From assembly GCA_016719565.1 (NCBI GenBank), contig JADJYU010000016.1, positions 57,385 to 121,384 of the forward strand: a stretch of DNA of 64,000 bases. The letters run 5' to 3'. Origin of the DNA: Ignavibacteria bacterium (lineage in GTDB: Bacteria; Bacteroidota; Ignavibacteria; Tepidaquicellales; Tepidaquicellaceae). The notes beneath the pieces are model-generated. The model was not told the DNA's origin, ran no database searches, and saw nothing but the letters and a program-made list of their open reading frames with translations. Position 1 is the stretch's first letter; each line of letters starts with the position of its first letter. This document shows, piece by piece, positions 30,129-39,553 of this stretch. A program made the translations under genes and the position numbers.

Positions 30129-31445
30129 TTGTCTTCAGACAAAACAAAATTTCTCATTAAAGGCGGTAACCCGCTTTTCGGTAAAGTAAAAGTAAGCGGT
30201 GCAAAAAATTCCGCAACAAAATTATTAGTCGCCTCACTTCTGACTTCAGAAGAATGTATCCTTTACAATTCACCTAATAAGATCAGCGACCTTTCCATCA
30301 CTACAGATCTGTGCAGATCCCTCGGCAGTAAAATTGATTGTAATGAAGATGTTCTTAAAGCCAAAACAGAAACAGTAATTTCATCACACATTCCTGAAGA
30401 TATCGGCAATAAAAACAGGATAGCCATCCTTCTGGCCGGACCGCTTCTTTCAAGGACAGGGAAAGCTGAGATCCCGATACCGGGCGGATGTAAGATTGGT
30501 TCGCGTCCTGTGAATTTTCACATTGACTCACTTGAAAAATTAGGCTGCAATGTTTCAGTAAAAAATAATTATTTTATTCTTCAGTCTGACGGTCTCCGCG
30601 GTTGTAATATAAGACTGGATTATCCGAGTGTCGGCGCAACTGAAAATATACTGATAGCCGCATCGATTGCAAAAGGACGGACTGTACTTACAAACGCCGC
30701 AGTAGAACCTGAGATTATTGATCTGATAAAGTTTCTCCAGAAAATGGGAGCGATAATTGAAATTAATACAGACAGGAAAATAACTGTCGAAGGTGTGGAT
30801 AAGTTATACGGAGCTGAGCATTCGGTGATACCTGACAGGAATCAATCCGCTTCATTTGCCTGCGCGGGACTTGCATCAAAGGGAGATATTTTTGTTGAGA
30901 ATGCCGTTCAGGAAAATCTGATCACATTTCTGAATACAGTAAGAAGAGTCGGCGGTAAATTTGAAGTAAAAGAGAACGGGATAAGATTTTATTATGACGG
31001 AGAGTTTAAATCCATTCCGATAGAAACAAATGTGCATCCGGGATTTATGACAGACTGGCAGCAGCCGTTTGTAATACTTATGACACAGGCGAAAGGAATT
31101 TCAATAGTTCACGAAACTGTATATGAAGAAAGATTTGGATATGTGAGTGAGCTTATTAAAATGGGAGCGGAAATAGAATTATATGATACCTGTCTCGGCG
31201 GACTGCAGTGCAGATTTGCCAATACTCATTATTTTCACAGCGCAGTTATAAAAGGTCCGACCGCTCTTCATTCAGCTGAAATAAACGTCCCTGACCTCAG
31301 AGCGGGTTTTTCATATTTAATAGCCGGAGTTATTGCAAAAGGCGAATCAACAGTAAACGGCGCTGTTTACATCGACAGAGGATATGAAGAAATTGATAAA
31401 AAGCTCCGGGATCTCGGAGCGGAAATTAAAAGAATAGAAAATTAG
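30129..31445 (+). CDS. murA: UDP-N-acetylglucosamine 1-carboxyvinyltransferase
   Basis: 438 residues with a TTG start at 30129. The N-terminal GNPLFGKVKVSGAKNSATKLL contains the conserved K-N pair. The catalytic cysteine loop is IPIPGGCKIGSRPVNFH (Cys121). Later blocks are YPSVGATENILIAA and FMTDWQQPF. The cysteine (rather than aspartate) means it should be fosfomycin-sensitive by the usual rule. It transfers enolpyruvate to UDP-GlcNAc in peptidoglycan synthesis in the cytosol. It follows accA by 54 bp. Confidence 0.96.
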   Translation: MSSDKTKFLIKGGNPLFGKVKVSGAKNSATKLLVASLLTSEECILYNSPNKISDLSITTDLCRSLGSKIDCNEDVLKAKTETVISSHIPEDIGNKNRIAILLAGPLLSRTGKAEIPIPGGCKIGSRPVNFHIDSLEKLGCNVSVKNNYFILQSDGLRGCNIRLDYPSVGATENILIAASIAKGRTVLTNAAVEPEIIDLIKFLQKMGAIIEINTDRKITVEGVDKLYGAEHSVIPDRNQSASFACAGLASKGDIFVENAVQENLITFLNTVRRVGGKFEVKENGIRFYYDGEFKSIPIETNVHPGFMTDWQQPFVILMTQAKGISIVHETVYEERFGYVSELIKMGAEIELYDTCLGGLQCRFANTHYFHSAVIKGPTALHSAEINVPDLRAGFSYLIAGVIAKGESTVNGAVYIDRGYEEIDKKLRDLGAEIKRIEN

Positions 31446-31501
31446 CGTTATAAATAAATTCAATATTAGTTAATCAATATACTTTAAATGTTTAAAATAT
31501 T

Positions 31502-33043
31502 ATGAAAGATAAATTACAGGAATTAAAAGAAAAGAAAGCCGAAGCCTTGGCAGGCGGAGGTCAGAAGAGAGTTGATTCACAGCATAAAAAAGGAAAACTG
31601 ACAGCAAGAGAGAGAATTGAATTACTGCTGGATGAAGGAAGCTTTGAGGAAACAGATATTTTTGTACGACATCAGTCTTATGATTTTGATCTTGCAAATC
31701 AGAGATTTTATACAGACGGTGTAATAACCGGAACAGGTAAAATAGACGGCAGAACTGTCTGTGTATTCTCACAGGACTTTACTATTCACGGCGGATCGCT
31801 TGCAGAATACCACGCAAAAAAAATATGTAAAATAATGGATCTTGCGATGAAGATCGGAGTGCCGGTAATCGGTATTAATGACAGCGGCGGCGCAAGAATT
31901 CAGGAAGGTGTTGTTTCTCTTGGCGGATACGCTGATATCTTTTTAAGAAATACTTTATCCAGCGGAGTAGTGCCGCAGATATCTGCAATTGTAGGACCAT
32001 GCGCAGGCGGAGCAGTGTATTCACCGGCAATAACTGATTTTATTTTTATGGTTGATAAAGTATCGTATATGTTTGTTACCGGTCCTAATGTAGTAAAAAC
32101 AGTTACTCATGAAGAAGTCACATTCGATGATCTCGGCGGTGCGAGAACCCACGCTGTTAAAAGCGGAGTCAGTCATTTTACTTCTGAAAACGAAGTGGAA
32201 TGTTTTCAGAGCATCAGAAAACTTGTATCATATATTCCGCTGAATAATATGGATGCAGCTCCTTTTACTGAATATACAGGAGGTGAAAAAGATCTTGAGT
32301 TCCTGAATACTTTTATTCCGGACATTTCAAATAAACCATACGATGTAAAAGATGTCATAAACGCTTTGATAGATGATGATACATTCTTTGAAGTTCATGC
32401 AGAATATGCTGAAAATATTGTTGTTGGATTCGGAAGAATTAACGGAAGATCAGTTGGTATAGTAGCAAACCAGCCTCTGGTATTAGCCGGAGTGCTCGAC
32501 CTTAATTCTTCTATTAAAGGAGCGAGGTTTGTAAGATTCTGTGATGCATTTAATATTCCTCTTCTTATACTTGAAGATGTCCCGGGATTTTTACCCGGTA
32601 CGGATCAGGAATGGCGAGGAGTTATCAGACACGGCGCTAAACTGCTTTATGCTTTTTGTGAAGCAACTGTTCCTAAAGTTACAGTTATACTCAGAAAAGC
32701 ATACGGCGGTGCTTACGATGTTATGAGTTCAAAACATATCAGAGGTGATTTTAATCTTGCTTGGCCAACAGCTGAGATTGCAGTTATGGGAGCGCAGGGA
32801 GCGGCTGAAGTTATTTTCAGAAAAGAAATTGAAGCTTCAGATGATAAAGTTGCAGCGCTGAAGGAAAAAGTGGATGAGTTTACGGAAAAATTCGCAAATC
32901 CGTATCTGGCGGCTGAGAGGGGATTTATAGATGATGTGATCGAACCGAAAGAAACCAGAAAAAAATTAATTTATTACTTCGAGATCCTTGAGAATAAAGT
33001 AGATTCAAATCCAAAGAAAAAGCACGGTAATATTCCTTTATAA
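31502..33043 (+). CDS. Acyl-CoA carboxylase carboxyltransferase subunit (propionyl-CoA/methylmalonyl type)
   Basis: 513 residues, the complete two-half carboxyltransferase of the PccB/MmdA type. Residues GKLTARERIELLLDEGSFEE, GGSLAEYHAKKI, INDSGGARIQEGV and IVGPCAGGAVYSPAITDF make the N-half. VPGFLPGTDQEWRGVIRHGAKLL and KAYGGAYDVMSSKH make the C-half. It carboxylates propionyl-CoA or decarboxylates methylmalonyl-CoA, depending on partners, which are not visible here. With the B12-binding mutase domain at 447 it fits a methylmalonyl pathway. A perfect hairpin follows the stop. Confidence 0.92.
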   Translation: MKDKLQELKEKKAEALAGGGQKRVDSQHKKGKLTARERIELLLDEGSFEETDIFVRHQSYDFDLANQRFYTDGVITGTGKIDGRTVCVFSQDFTIHGGSLAEYHAKKICKIMDLAMKIGVPVIGINDSGGARIQEGVVSLGGYADIFLRNTLSSGVVPQISAIVGPCAGGAVYSPAITDFIFMVDKVSYMFVTGPNVVKTVTHEEVTFDDLGGARTHAVKSGVSHFTSENEVECFQSIRKLVSYIPLNNMDAAPFTEYTGGEKDLEFLNTFIPDISNKPYDVKDVINALIDDDTFFEVHAEYAENIVVGFGRINGRSVGIVANQPLVLAGVLDLNSSIKGARFVRFCDAFNIPLLILEDVPGFLPGTDQEWRGVIRHGAKLLYAFCEATVPKVTVILRKAYGGAYDVMSSKHIRGDFNLAWPTAEIAVMGAQGAAEVIFRKEIEASDDKVAALKEKVDEFTEKFANPYLAAERGFIDDVIEPKETRKKLIYYFEILENKVDSNPKKKHGNIPL

Positions 33044-33054
33044 AATGATCTTAA

Positions 33055-33097
33055 ATTATCTGCAGCCGGGTTCTTAATTTATCCGGCTGCAGATAAT
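33055..33097. terminator. Perfect-stem hairpin between convergent genes
   Basis: A 15-bp perfect inverted repeat (33055-33069 with 33083-33097) surrounds a 13-base loop. It lies between the carboxyltransferase stop at 33043 and the convergent tryptophanase-like gene ending at 33108. There is no long T run on either side, so it may slow or end transcription from both directions. The stem sequence includes CTGCAGCCGG. Confidence 0.7.
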
Positions 33098-33107
33098 ATC
33101 TTAAAGT

Positions 33108-34486
33108 TTATTCAGCATGTTTAAACTTCGCAGTAAAATGCCTTAGAAACTCAGACTCCTCAGTAATTACAAATCCTTTTACATCTCTTTTATTTTCAAT
33201 AAGCAATTTGAAGACTTCTATTACATATTCAATGTGACTTTGAGTATATACTCTTCTCGGTATTGCAAGTCTGACCAGCTCATTCGGCGCAGGAATTAAT
33301 TTTCCTTTCTTATCATATTTACCAAACATCACAGAACCAATTTCAACGGAACGGATCCCGCCTTTAAGATACAGTTCGCAGACAAGCGCCTGTCCGGGAT
33401 ATTTATCCACGGGAATGTGCGTATAAAAAGATTTAGCATCAATATAAACTGCATGTCCTCCGATCGGCCATATCAATGGAACACCCATTTTATAAAGCAT
33501 CTCGCCGAGATATTCCGTGCTGCGGATCCGGTACTTCAGATAATCTTCATCAAATACTTCACGAAGACCGAGCGCGATGGCTTCCATGTCGCGTCCTGAC
33601 AGTCCGCCGTAAGTTACAAATCCTTCAGTAATGATGAGTAAATTTGTGCATGCATCGGCAAGCTCCTTGTCTTTTAAAGCAAGGAATCCTCCCATATTAA
33701 CAAGTCCGTCTTTCTTAGCGCTCATTACACAACCGTCACAAAGCGAAAACATTTCTTTAGCAATATTTCTGTAGGAAAGATTAACGTATCCGGGTTCTCT
33801 TGTCTTTATAAAATAAGAATTCTCAGCTATCCTGCAGCAGTCGAGGAAAAATTTTACTTTAAATTTTTACACAAGTTACTCACTTCTATTGCATTCTTCA
33901 TGCTTACCGGCTGACCTCCGCCGCTGTTGTTTGTTACTGTCAGAATAACCGCGCCTATTTTTTTACTTCCGTGTTTTTTTAACAGCTCCTTTAATTTATC
34001 CGTATCCATGTTACCTTTAAACGGGTGAGAAAGCATCGGTTCAGCTGATTCAGCAATCGGTATATCAATAGCTTCCGCTCCGGAAAATTCTATGTTTGCG
34101 CGCGTTGTGTCAAAATGCGTATTACTGATAAATATTTTTCCTTTGCCGCCAAGATAACCGTAAAGTATTCTTTCGCCTGCTCTGCCCTGGTGTGTCGGAA
34201 GTATGTATTCAAATCCTGTGAGATCTTTTACTTCCTCTTCCATCTTCAGCCAGCTCTTCGATCCGGCATACGCTTCATCACCGTCCATTATTGCTGACCA
34301 TTGTTTTGAACTCATTGCGGAAGTTCCGCTGTCTGTAAGAAAATCTATTAATACATCTTTTGAATGAAGCTGAAATGGATTATAGTTCGCCTCTTCCAGA
34401 GATAAAGTTCTTTCCTCTTCCGTCGACATTGATATCGGTTCCACGGATTTTATTTTGAACGGCTCAAATATTGTCTTAAATTTCAT
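33108..34486 (-). CDS. tnaA: Tryptophanase/tyrosine phenol-lyase family, tryptophanase-like, one frameshift
   Basis: Read on the minus strand, 210 residues from 34486 are followed by a shift near 33855 and then an open frame to 33108, about 459 residues in all. PLP-fold landmarks: TDSGTSAMSSKQW, DEAYAGS, THQGR (98-102), NSGGGQPVS, the internal FLDCCRIAENSYFIK, and the PLP lysine region MSAKKDGLVNMGG. Two positions that separate the activities look tryptophanase-like: Asp126 in FDTT (Thr in tyrosine phenol-lyase) and Ile in RSVEIG (Arg in tyrosine phenol-lyase). It would split tryptophan to indole, pyruvate and ammonia. A GAGGAG ribosome site precedes the ATG. No tnaC leader was found. Confidence 0.85.
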
Positions 34487-34727
34487 TTATAAATCTCCTC
34501 TGTTAATTTTATAAAAATAGATCTATTCGAATTTTAATTAATGTAAATATACTGATGAATTTATATTATGATATTTATCATATTTATCATTTGTTTATGA
34601 TCTGAGAATTTTTACTGAAAGAACCGGATAATTTAATAGAATTTCCTTCAATGGTTTATTTTAGCGGTCTTTGTCTGCCATTGAATTTCCCACTTAAATT
34701 AAGATTGTAATTTCGTAAATTGCACTC

Positions 34728-36716
34728 ATGATTTCACTGAATAATATTTCAATGCGTTACGGTTCGAAAGAGCTGTTTGATAAAGTATCTCTGCGTGTAG
34801 CAGGAAAAGACAGGCTTTCCCTGGTCGGCTCAAACGGCGCCGGCAAATCCACTCTGCTTAAAGTAATTGCCGGATTGATCTCATCTGACGAAGGTGAAGT
34901 AGCTATTTCCAGACATACAACAGTCGGCTACCTTCCGCAGGAGGGGATCCGTTTCATGGGAAAAACTCTTTATGATGAAGTTTACAGCTCGGCGGGCGAT
35001 ATAAATAAGATACAGGAAGAAATGCGTCAGATCGAGAATGAGATGAGCGAATTTGAAGATACTTCTACAGATGAATTTATGGATCTTGTATATGAATACG
35101 GCGAACTTCAGGAGAGATTCCAGCTGCTTGACGGATTCAGATTAAAATCCAAGATAGAAAAAATCCTGATAGGACTTGGCTTTTTTGAAAAGGATTTTGA
35201 AAGAATGACAAATGAGTTCAGCGGCGGATGGCAGATGAGGATCGCGCTTGCAAAACTTCTGTTAACCAATCCATCGATACTTCTTCTTGATGAACCAACA
35301 AATCACCTGGATATTGAATCACTTATCTGGGTCGAAAATTATCTCATGAATTATCAGGGAGCTATTGTGCTTGTTTCGCATGACAGAAGTTTCCTGGATA
35401 ATATTACTCAGAGAACAGTAGAAATTTCTCTGGGTAATGTAACCGAGTATTCGGGAAATTATTCATTTTATAAAACGGAAAAAGAGATCAGAAAGGAGCT
35501 TCAGGAAAATCAGTTTAATAATCAGCAGAACTATCTCCGTCAGCAGGAAAAATTCATAGAAAGATTCAGATACAAAGCGTCTAAGGCAAAAGCTGTACAA
35601 AGCCGGATAAAGCTGCTTGATAAAGTAGACTGGATAGAAATAGAAGATGAAGAGTCCACTGTAAGTTTCACTTTTCCTCCCGCTACACATTCGGGAAAAA
35701 CATCGATAGAGCTTACCGGAGTTACAAAAAGTTATGACAATGTAAATAACGTACTTGAAGATATTGACCTTATAATAGCAAGAGGCGAGAAGATAGTATT
35801 ATTCGGAGTTAACGGCGCCGGAAAATCAACACTGGTAAGGATCATCGCCGGTCATGAAAGAATTAACAAGGGAGAGGTCAAGCCCGGTCATCTCGCGGGA
35901 ATTAAATTTTACGCGCAGAATCAGGCGGAAGAATTAAATCCGGAACTTACTGTTCTCGAAACTATGGAACAGGCGGCAACAGGAGACATTCAGAAAAATC
36001 TCAGATCGATACTCGGCAGTTTTTTATTCAGAGGAGATGACGTATTTAAAAAAGTTAAAGTTCTTTCCGGAGGTGAAAAATCCAGACTTGCGCTTGCAAA
36101 AATGCTGATAGAACCGTCCAATTTTTTAATACTTGACGAGCCTACAAATCATCTGGATATGAGATCCAAGGAAGTGCTCATGAACGCTTTAAAAAAATAC
36201 GCCGGCACCGTGCTGATAGTATCGCATGACAGGGAATTTATCGACGGTATAGTGGATAAAGTAATTGAAGTAAAGAATAAGAAGATCAAAACCTTCATCG
36301 GAAACGCTACTGATTATCTTAAAGAAAAAGAAAATGAATTCCTGAAAGGTGAAATTACGCGTGACAAAACCGTTAAGCCCAAAACTAAATCAGAGATAAA
36401 ACCTAAACCGGATAAATCTTCCGAAAGAGAAATAAAAGATGCAAGAAAAGAGCTTAACAAAAAAATTGAACCTGTAAAAAGAGATCTGAAAAATCTGGAA
36501 ACGGAGATATCAAAACTGGAAAAGGAAATTGCAGAGATTGAAAAACATATGGCAAGCGAGGAATTTTATAAAGGCGGTTCAAACATTCTGAACATTACGA
36601 ACAAATATAACAATTTAAAGGAAAATTTAAAAAACGTATATTCTCAATGGGAAATTAAAACCGTTTTACTTAATGACCTTGAAAAACAACTAACTAACTT
36701 TAAACTAACTACATGA
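34728..36716 (+). CDS. ABC-F family ATPase with C-terminal coiled coil
   Basis: 662 residues with two ABC domains and no membrane segments. Domain 1: Walker A GSNGAGKST, signature FSGGWQMRIALAKLLL, Walker B LLLDEPTNHLD. Domain 2: GVNGAGKST, LSGGEKSRLALAKML, LILDEPTNHLD. Between them is the basic linker typical of ABC-F proteins (LRQQEKFIERFRYKASKAKA). The last 90 residues are a lysine-rich coiled coil (KKIEPVKRDLKNLETEISK), as in Uup-like members. These proteins act on the ribosome or on branched DNA. Antibiotic resistance cannot be inferred. It overlaps the next start by 4 bp. Confidence 0.92.
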   Translation: MISLNNISMRYGSKELFDKVSLRVAGKDRLSLVGSNGAGKSTLLKVIAGLISSDEGEVAISRHTTVGYLPQEGIRFMGKTLYDEVYSSAGDINKIQEEMRQIENEMSEFEDTSTDEFMDLVYEYGELQERFQLLDGFRLKSKIEKILIGLGFFEKDFERMTNEFSGGWQMRIALAKLLLTNPSILLLDEPTNHLDIESLIWVENYLMNYQGAIVLVSHDRSFLDNITQRTVEISLGNVTEYSGNYSFYKTEKEIRKELQENQFNNQQNYLRQQEKFIERFRYKASKAKAVQSRIKLLDKVDWIEIEDEESTVSFTFPPATHSGKTSIELTGVTKSYDNVNNVLEDIDLIIARGEKIVLFGVNGAGKSTLVRIIAGHERINKGEVKPGHLAGIKFYAQNQAEELNPELTVLETMEQAATGDIQKNLRSILGSFLFRGDDVFKKVKVLSGGEKSRLALAKMLIEPSNFLILDEPTNHLDMRSKEVLMNALKKYAGTVLIVSHDREFIDGIVDKVIEVKNKKIKTFIGNATDYLKEKENEFLKGEITRDKTVKPKTKSEIKPKPDKSSEREIKDARKELNKKIEPVKRDLKNLETEISKLEKEIAEIEKHMASEEFYKGGSNILNITNKYNNLKENLKNVYSQWEIKTVLLNDLEKQLTNFKLTT

Positions 36717-37467
36717 AAACTATCAAAACTTTAACAGTAATAATTGTCTCTTTTTTTCTTTTAAATTTTCAGTCTGCATCGGCAGAATTCAAATATGAGC
36801 CGAAGCTAAAACTTAATAATTCCCAGGACAGATCTTCTGAAATAAAAACAGGGACCTCGAGAAAGCTAAAAAATATCATCAGAAGAGAACCGGAGAATTT
36901 TTCGGCGCATCTGTAGATTTTCAGATCGGGTATGGTTCGACCTCACCTTCAGTGACCGAAAGAGATAATCAAAGAGACATCAGAACGGAAAGTAAAGGCG
37001 GAATTACTTTCGGAGCTCTTGTAAATCTCAATTTATTTGGTCTTTTAAATCTGACATCAGGAATTGATCTCATAAACAAAACGTATGACTACGGAGTCCC
37101 ATATGTTAATGATCCTCTTAATACTCTTGACTCTACTGTCAACTCTGTGAAAAATCAATATCTCAATATTCCGTTAAATCTGAACTACAGCGGAATGGTT
37201 TCGGAAAAAGTAGGAGTCAGCTTTAGCGGCGGTCCGTATTTTGGGATCCTTCTGAATCCGGATAATGCAGTTAACGGATTTAAGGATTTTGATCTTGGAC
37301 TTAACGCTATCATTACAGGAAATTATATGCTGAATCCTTTCATGAGTGTCATACTTGGTACAAAGCTTCAGTACGGCGGACTTAACAATTTACTTAGTAC
37401 AGGAACAATTGAAAAAGTGACATTAACAAACTATGATGTATTTACAGGTTTGAGATTCGGATTCTGA
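36713..37467 (+). CDS. Outer-membrane beta-barrel protein (porin-like OMP_b-brl), one frameshift
   Basis: ATG at 36713 overlaps the ABC-F stop. A signal peptide (LTVIIVSFFLLNFQSASAE) leads. The frame shifts near 36890-36900, after which GEFFGASVDFQIGYGSTS continues into the second part, ending in YDVFTGLRFGF, whose terminal Phe is typical of outer-membrane barrels. Alternating hydrophobic strands (LNLFGLLNLTSGIDL, LNIPLNLNYS, VGVSFSGGPYFGI) fit an eight-stranded PorT-like barrel. About 250 residues when joined. Function unknown. Confidence 0.72.
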
Positions 37468-37491
37468 TCCTTATTACAGCATAAAATATTA

Positions 37492-37517
37492 AAGGGAGTT
37501 ATACTCCCTTTTTTTTT
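37492..37517 (+). terminator. Rho-independent terminator
   Basis: A 7-bp stem AAGGGAG / CTCCCTT with a five-base loop is followed by a T run to 37517. It lies 25 bp after the beta-barrel gene and should end that + strand transcript. Confidence 0.85.
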
Positions 37518-37545
37518 ATAAATTGAAATTATTTGTTTAGTCAAT

Positions 37546-38279
37546 ATGAAAATATTATTTATAATTTTACCTTTTTTATTACTGATCAGCGCCTGCAGCA
37601 GTAAAGACAAAGAGCAGAATAAAATTTCTGAAGCCGGACAGAGTAATAAAATATCCGGAAATGAAAAAGCCGCTCAGACTACAGGTGAAAACTCAGTTTC
37701 CGACGGCCCGGTTGTATCTGATATTCAGTTTGGAATTAACCATGTCCCTGAGTCACTGCATAATGAAAATAAAATTATTGAAGCTGTGAAATGGAAAGAC
37801 AGTCTGGGTGTGAATTTAATTGTTATTACTTTATCGGAAGAGAAAACAGTATATGAGGACAACCGGATAAAAGAATTATTTGTCCATCATTATCTTCTCA
37901 GCGAAAATAATAAAGTGTTGTGGAAGACATATGACTTTGTAAAGGACTGTCCTTTTGATATTACACTTGAATATATTGACAGATCACTTTCAGTAACCGA
38001 TCTGGACAGTAACGGACTCGCTGAGACTTCTTTCGCTTACAGACTTTCATGTAAAAGCGATGTAAGTCCCGATGATATGAAGCTGTTAATGTATGAAGGT
38101 CATAAGAAATATGCGGTCAGGGGCGTGATGATACTTAAGATCAACAATGAAGATGCTGTCGGGGAGAAATGAACATTGATGCCTCTTTCAATAAAGCTCC
38201 GCAGGTGTTTAAAGCATATGCAGTAGAAAGATGGAATGAATTCAATAAAGATTTTGCCGGCGAGATGTATGATAAATAA
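37546..38279 (+). CDS. Lipoprotein resembling the M949_RS01915 surface-polysaccharide family, one frameshift
   Basis: The N-terminus has a lipobox (LLLISAC, Cys after about 16 residues) and a low-complexity linker. The body contains DSLGVNLIVITLSEE, KDCPFDITLEY, VTDLDSNGLAETSFAYRLSC and MKLLMYEGHKKYAVRG. This pattern resembles a family named for a surface polysaccharide gene in Riemerella; I assign it from memory, so it is tentative. The frame breaks near 38165-38170. The next frame gives ASFNKAPQVFKAYAVERWNEF and stops at 38279, which fits the expected C-terminus. It overlaps the following lipoprotein gene. Confidence 0.55.
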
Positions 38280-38918
38280 ATTCTGCGGATACGGATTTCT
38301 GATTTTAAAAGTGCTTGTTGCTGCATTTCTGATCTCAGGATGCTCTTCTTCAAAAGACAGTGAAGAAGATGAAGAATACGCTGAAAAGAAGTAAAAGAAG
38401 AGGGGAGTAAGAAAGATACAAAAAGCGAATATGAATCGACCGGAATGGGAATAATAAAAGTGGCTGAATACGAACAGAATAATGAAATGTATAAAGTGGA
38501 AGTGGATTCGACTTATCTTTACTGGCTTGATGATCAGCTGCTTATTCTGAACGGGTCTACAAAATGCAACATCTATGCTTTGAATGTTTTGAAAAAAGCG
38601 GGATTCAATACTCCGGAAGTAAATGCGCTCACGCGGGATCTTTTTGACACGCTGAATTTTTCTGACATACTTCCTGTGATAGGTATTAATGATGTATCGG
38701 ATGCAATACCCGGAGATCTTATTATATGGAACGGACATGTTATTATTTTTGAATCAGAAACAGAAGTGAACGGCGAACAGTACGCTAAGGCATATTGGGC
38801 GGGGACACGAAACCCTGATAACGGAAAGAATATAAAAAATAATGTATGTTACGGAAAGTATAAGCTGAACGGAAATTACATAGTAAGAAGACCTACTAAA
38901 TTATCATACCCGGAATAG
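38269..38918 (+). CDS. Lipoprotein with CHAP/NlpC-like cysteine-hydrolase features, one frameshift
   Basis: ATG at 38269, overlapping the previous gene's end. It has a signal with lipobox FLISGC (Cys about residue 25) and an acidic/basic linker. The frame changes in the short A run near 38384-38390 and then runs to 38918, about 216 residues. The mature part has GSTKCNIYALNVLKKAGF and later PGDLIIWNGHVIIFESE, the cysteine and histidine blocks expected for a CHAP or NlpC/P60-type peptidoglycan hydrolase. The active-site assignment is inference from spacing. It might be a cell-wall amidase or an effector-like hydrolase. Confidence 0.55.
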
Positions 38919-38933
38919 GCAGTCAGATCAAAA

Positions 38934-39536
38934 TTACAGAGCTTTCAGAATTTTACTTAGGAAATCAACTTGTATTTTAAGGTCTTTAAGAGATTTATTA
39001 TTAATGATCACAAAATCTGACTGTTCCATTTTTTTCTTTTCATCGATCTGAAATTTCATTAACTCTTTAATTGATTTTGTAGAAGCTTCATCCCGTAACT
39101 TTAATCTGTCAACTCTTTCTTTTTTATTTGAAAATACTGTAATGACATAATCCATTAATTTACTTAATCCGCTTTCAAAGACCAGCGCTGATTCAACAAT
39201 TACAATATCGTAATTATTATTCTTAACAAATTTCTCTATCTCGTTTATTACAACAGGATGAACAATCCTGTTAATTGCAGAATAACACTTTCTGCTTGAA
39301 AATATTTTTTCCCGGAGTTTCGGCAGATTGATCTTGCCTTTGTAATTAACAATATCTTTTCCGAAAACCTTTATAATTTCATTAACAAGTTTCTTATCAG
39401 TCAGATATAGATTTTTTGCAATTTTATCAGAGTGAAGTACTTTAAATCCTCTTTTGGAAAGCAGCTTGCAGACCTCTGTCTTACCGGAACCTATTCCGCC
39501 TGTTACTCCTATAAGTAATTTCTTATTATTTTTCAT
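38934..39536 (-). CDS. coaE: Dephospho-CoA kinase
   Basis: 200 residues on the minus strand. The P-loop GGIGSGKT is at residues 13-20, followed by HSDKIAKNLY (acidic substrate-side residue), VIVESALVFESGL and the lid region RLKLRDEAS. It phosphorylates dephospho-CoA, the last step of CoA synthesis. It lies 17 bp downstream of rny on the same strand and is probably co-transcribed with it. Confidence 0.94.
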   Translation of the reverse strand: MKNNKKLLIGVTGGIGSGKTEVCKLLSKRGFKVLHSDKIAKNLYLTDKKLVNEIIKVFGKDIVNYKGKINLPKLREKIFSSRKCYSAINRIVHPVVINEIEKFVKNNNYDIVIVESALVFESGLSKLMDYVITVFSNKKERVDRLKLRDEASTKSIKELMKFQIDEKKKMEQSDFVIINNKSLKDLKIQVDFLSKILKAL

Positions 39537-39553
39537 TTATCAAAGTAAACAAT

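Noticed and set aside
34487..34727. TnaC-like leader peptide upstream of the tryptophanase-like gene
   Set aside because: Only very short frames without Trp are present, so no tna-type attenuation is supported.
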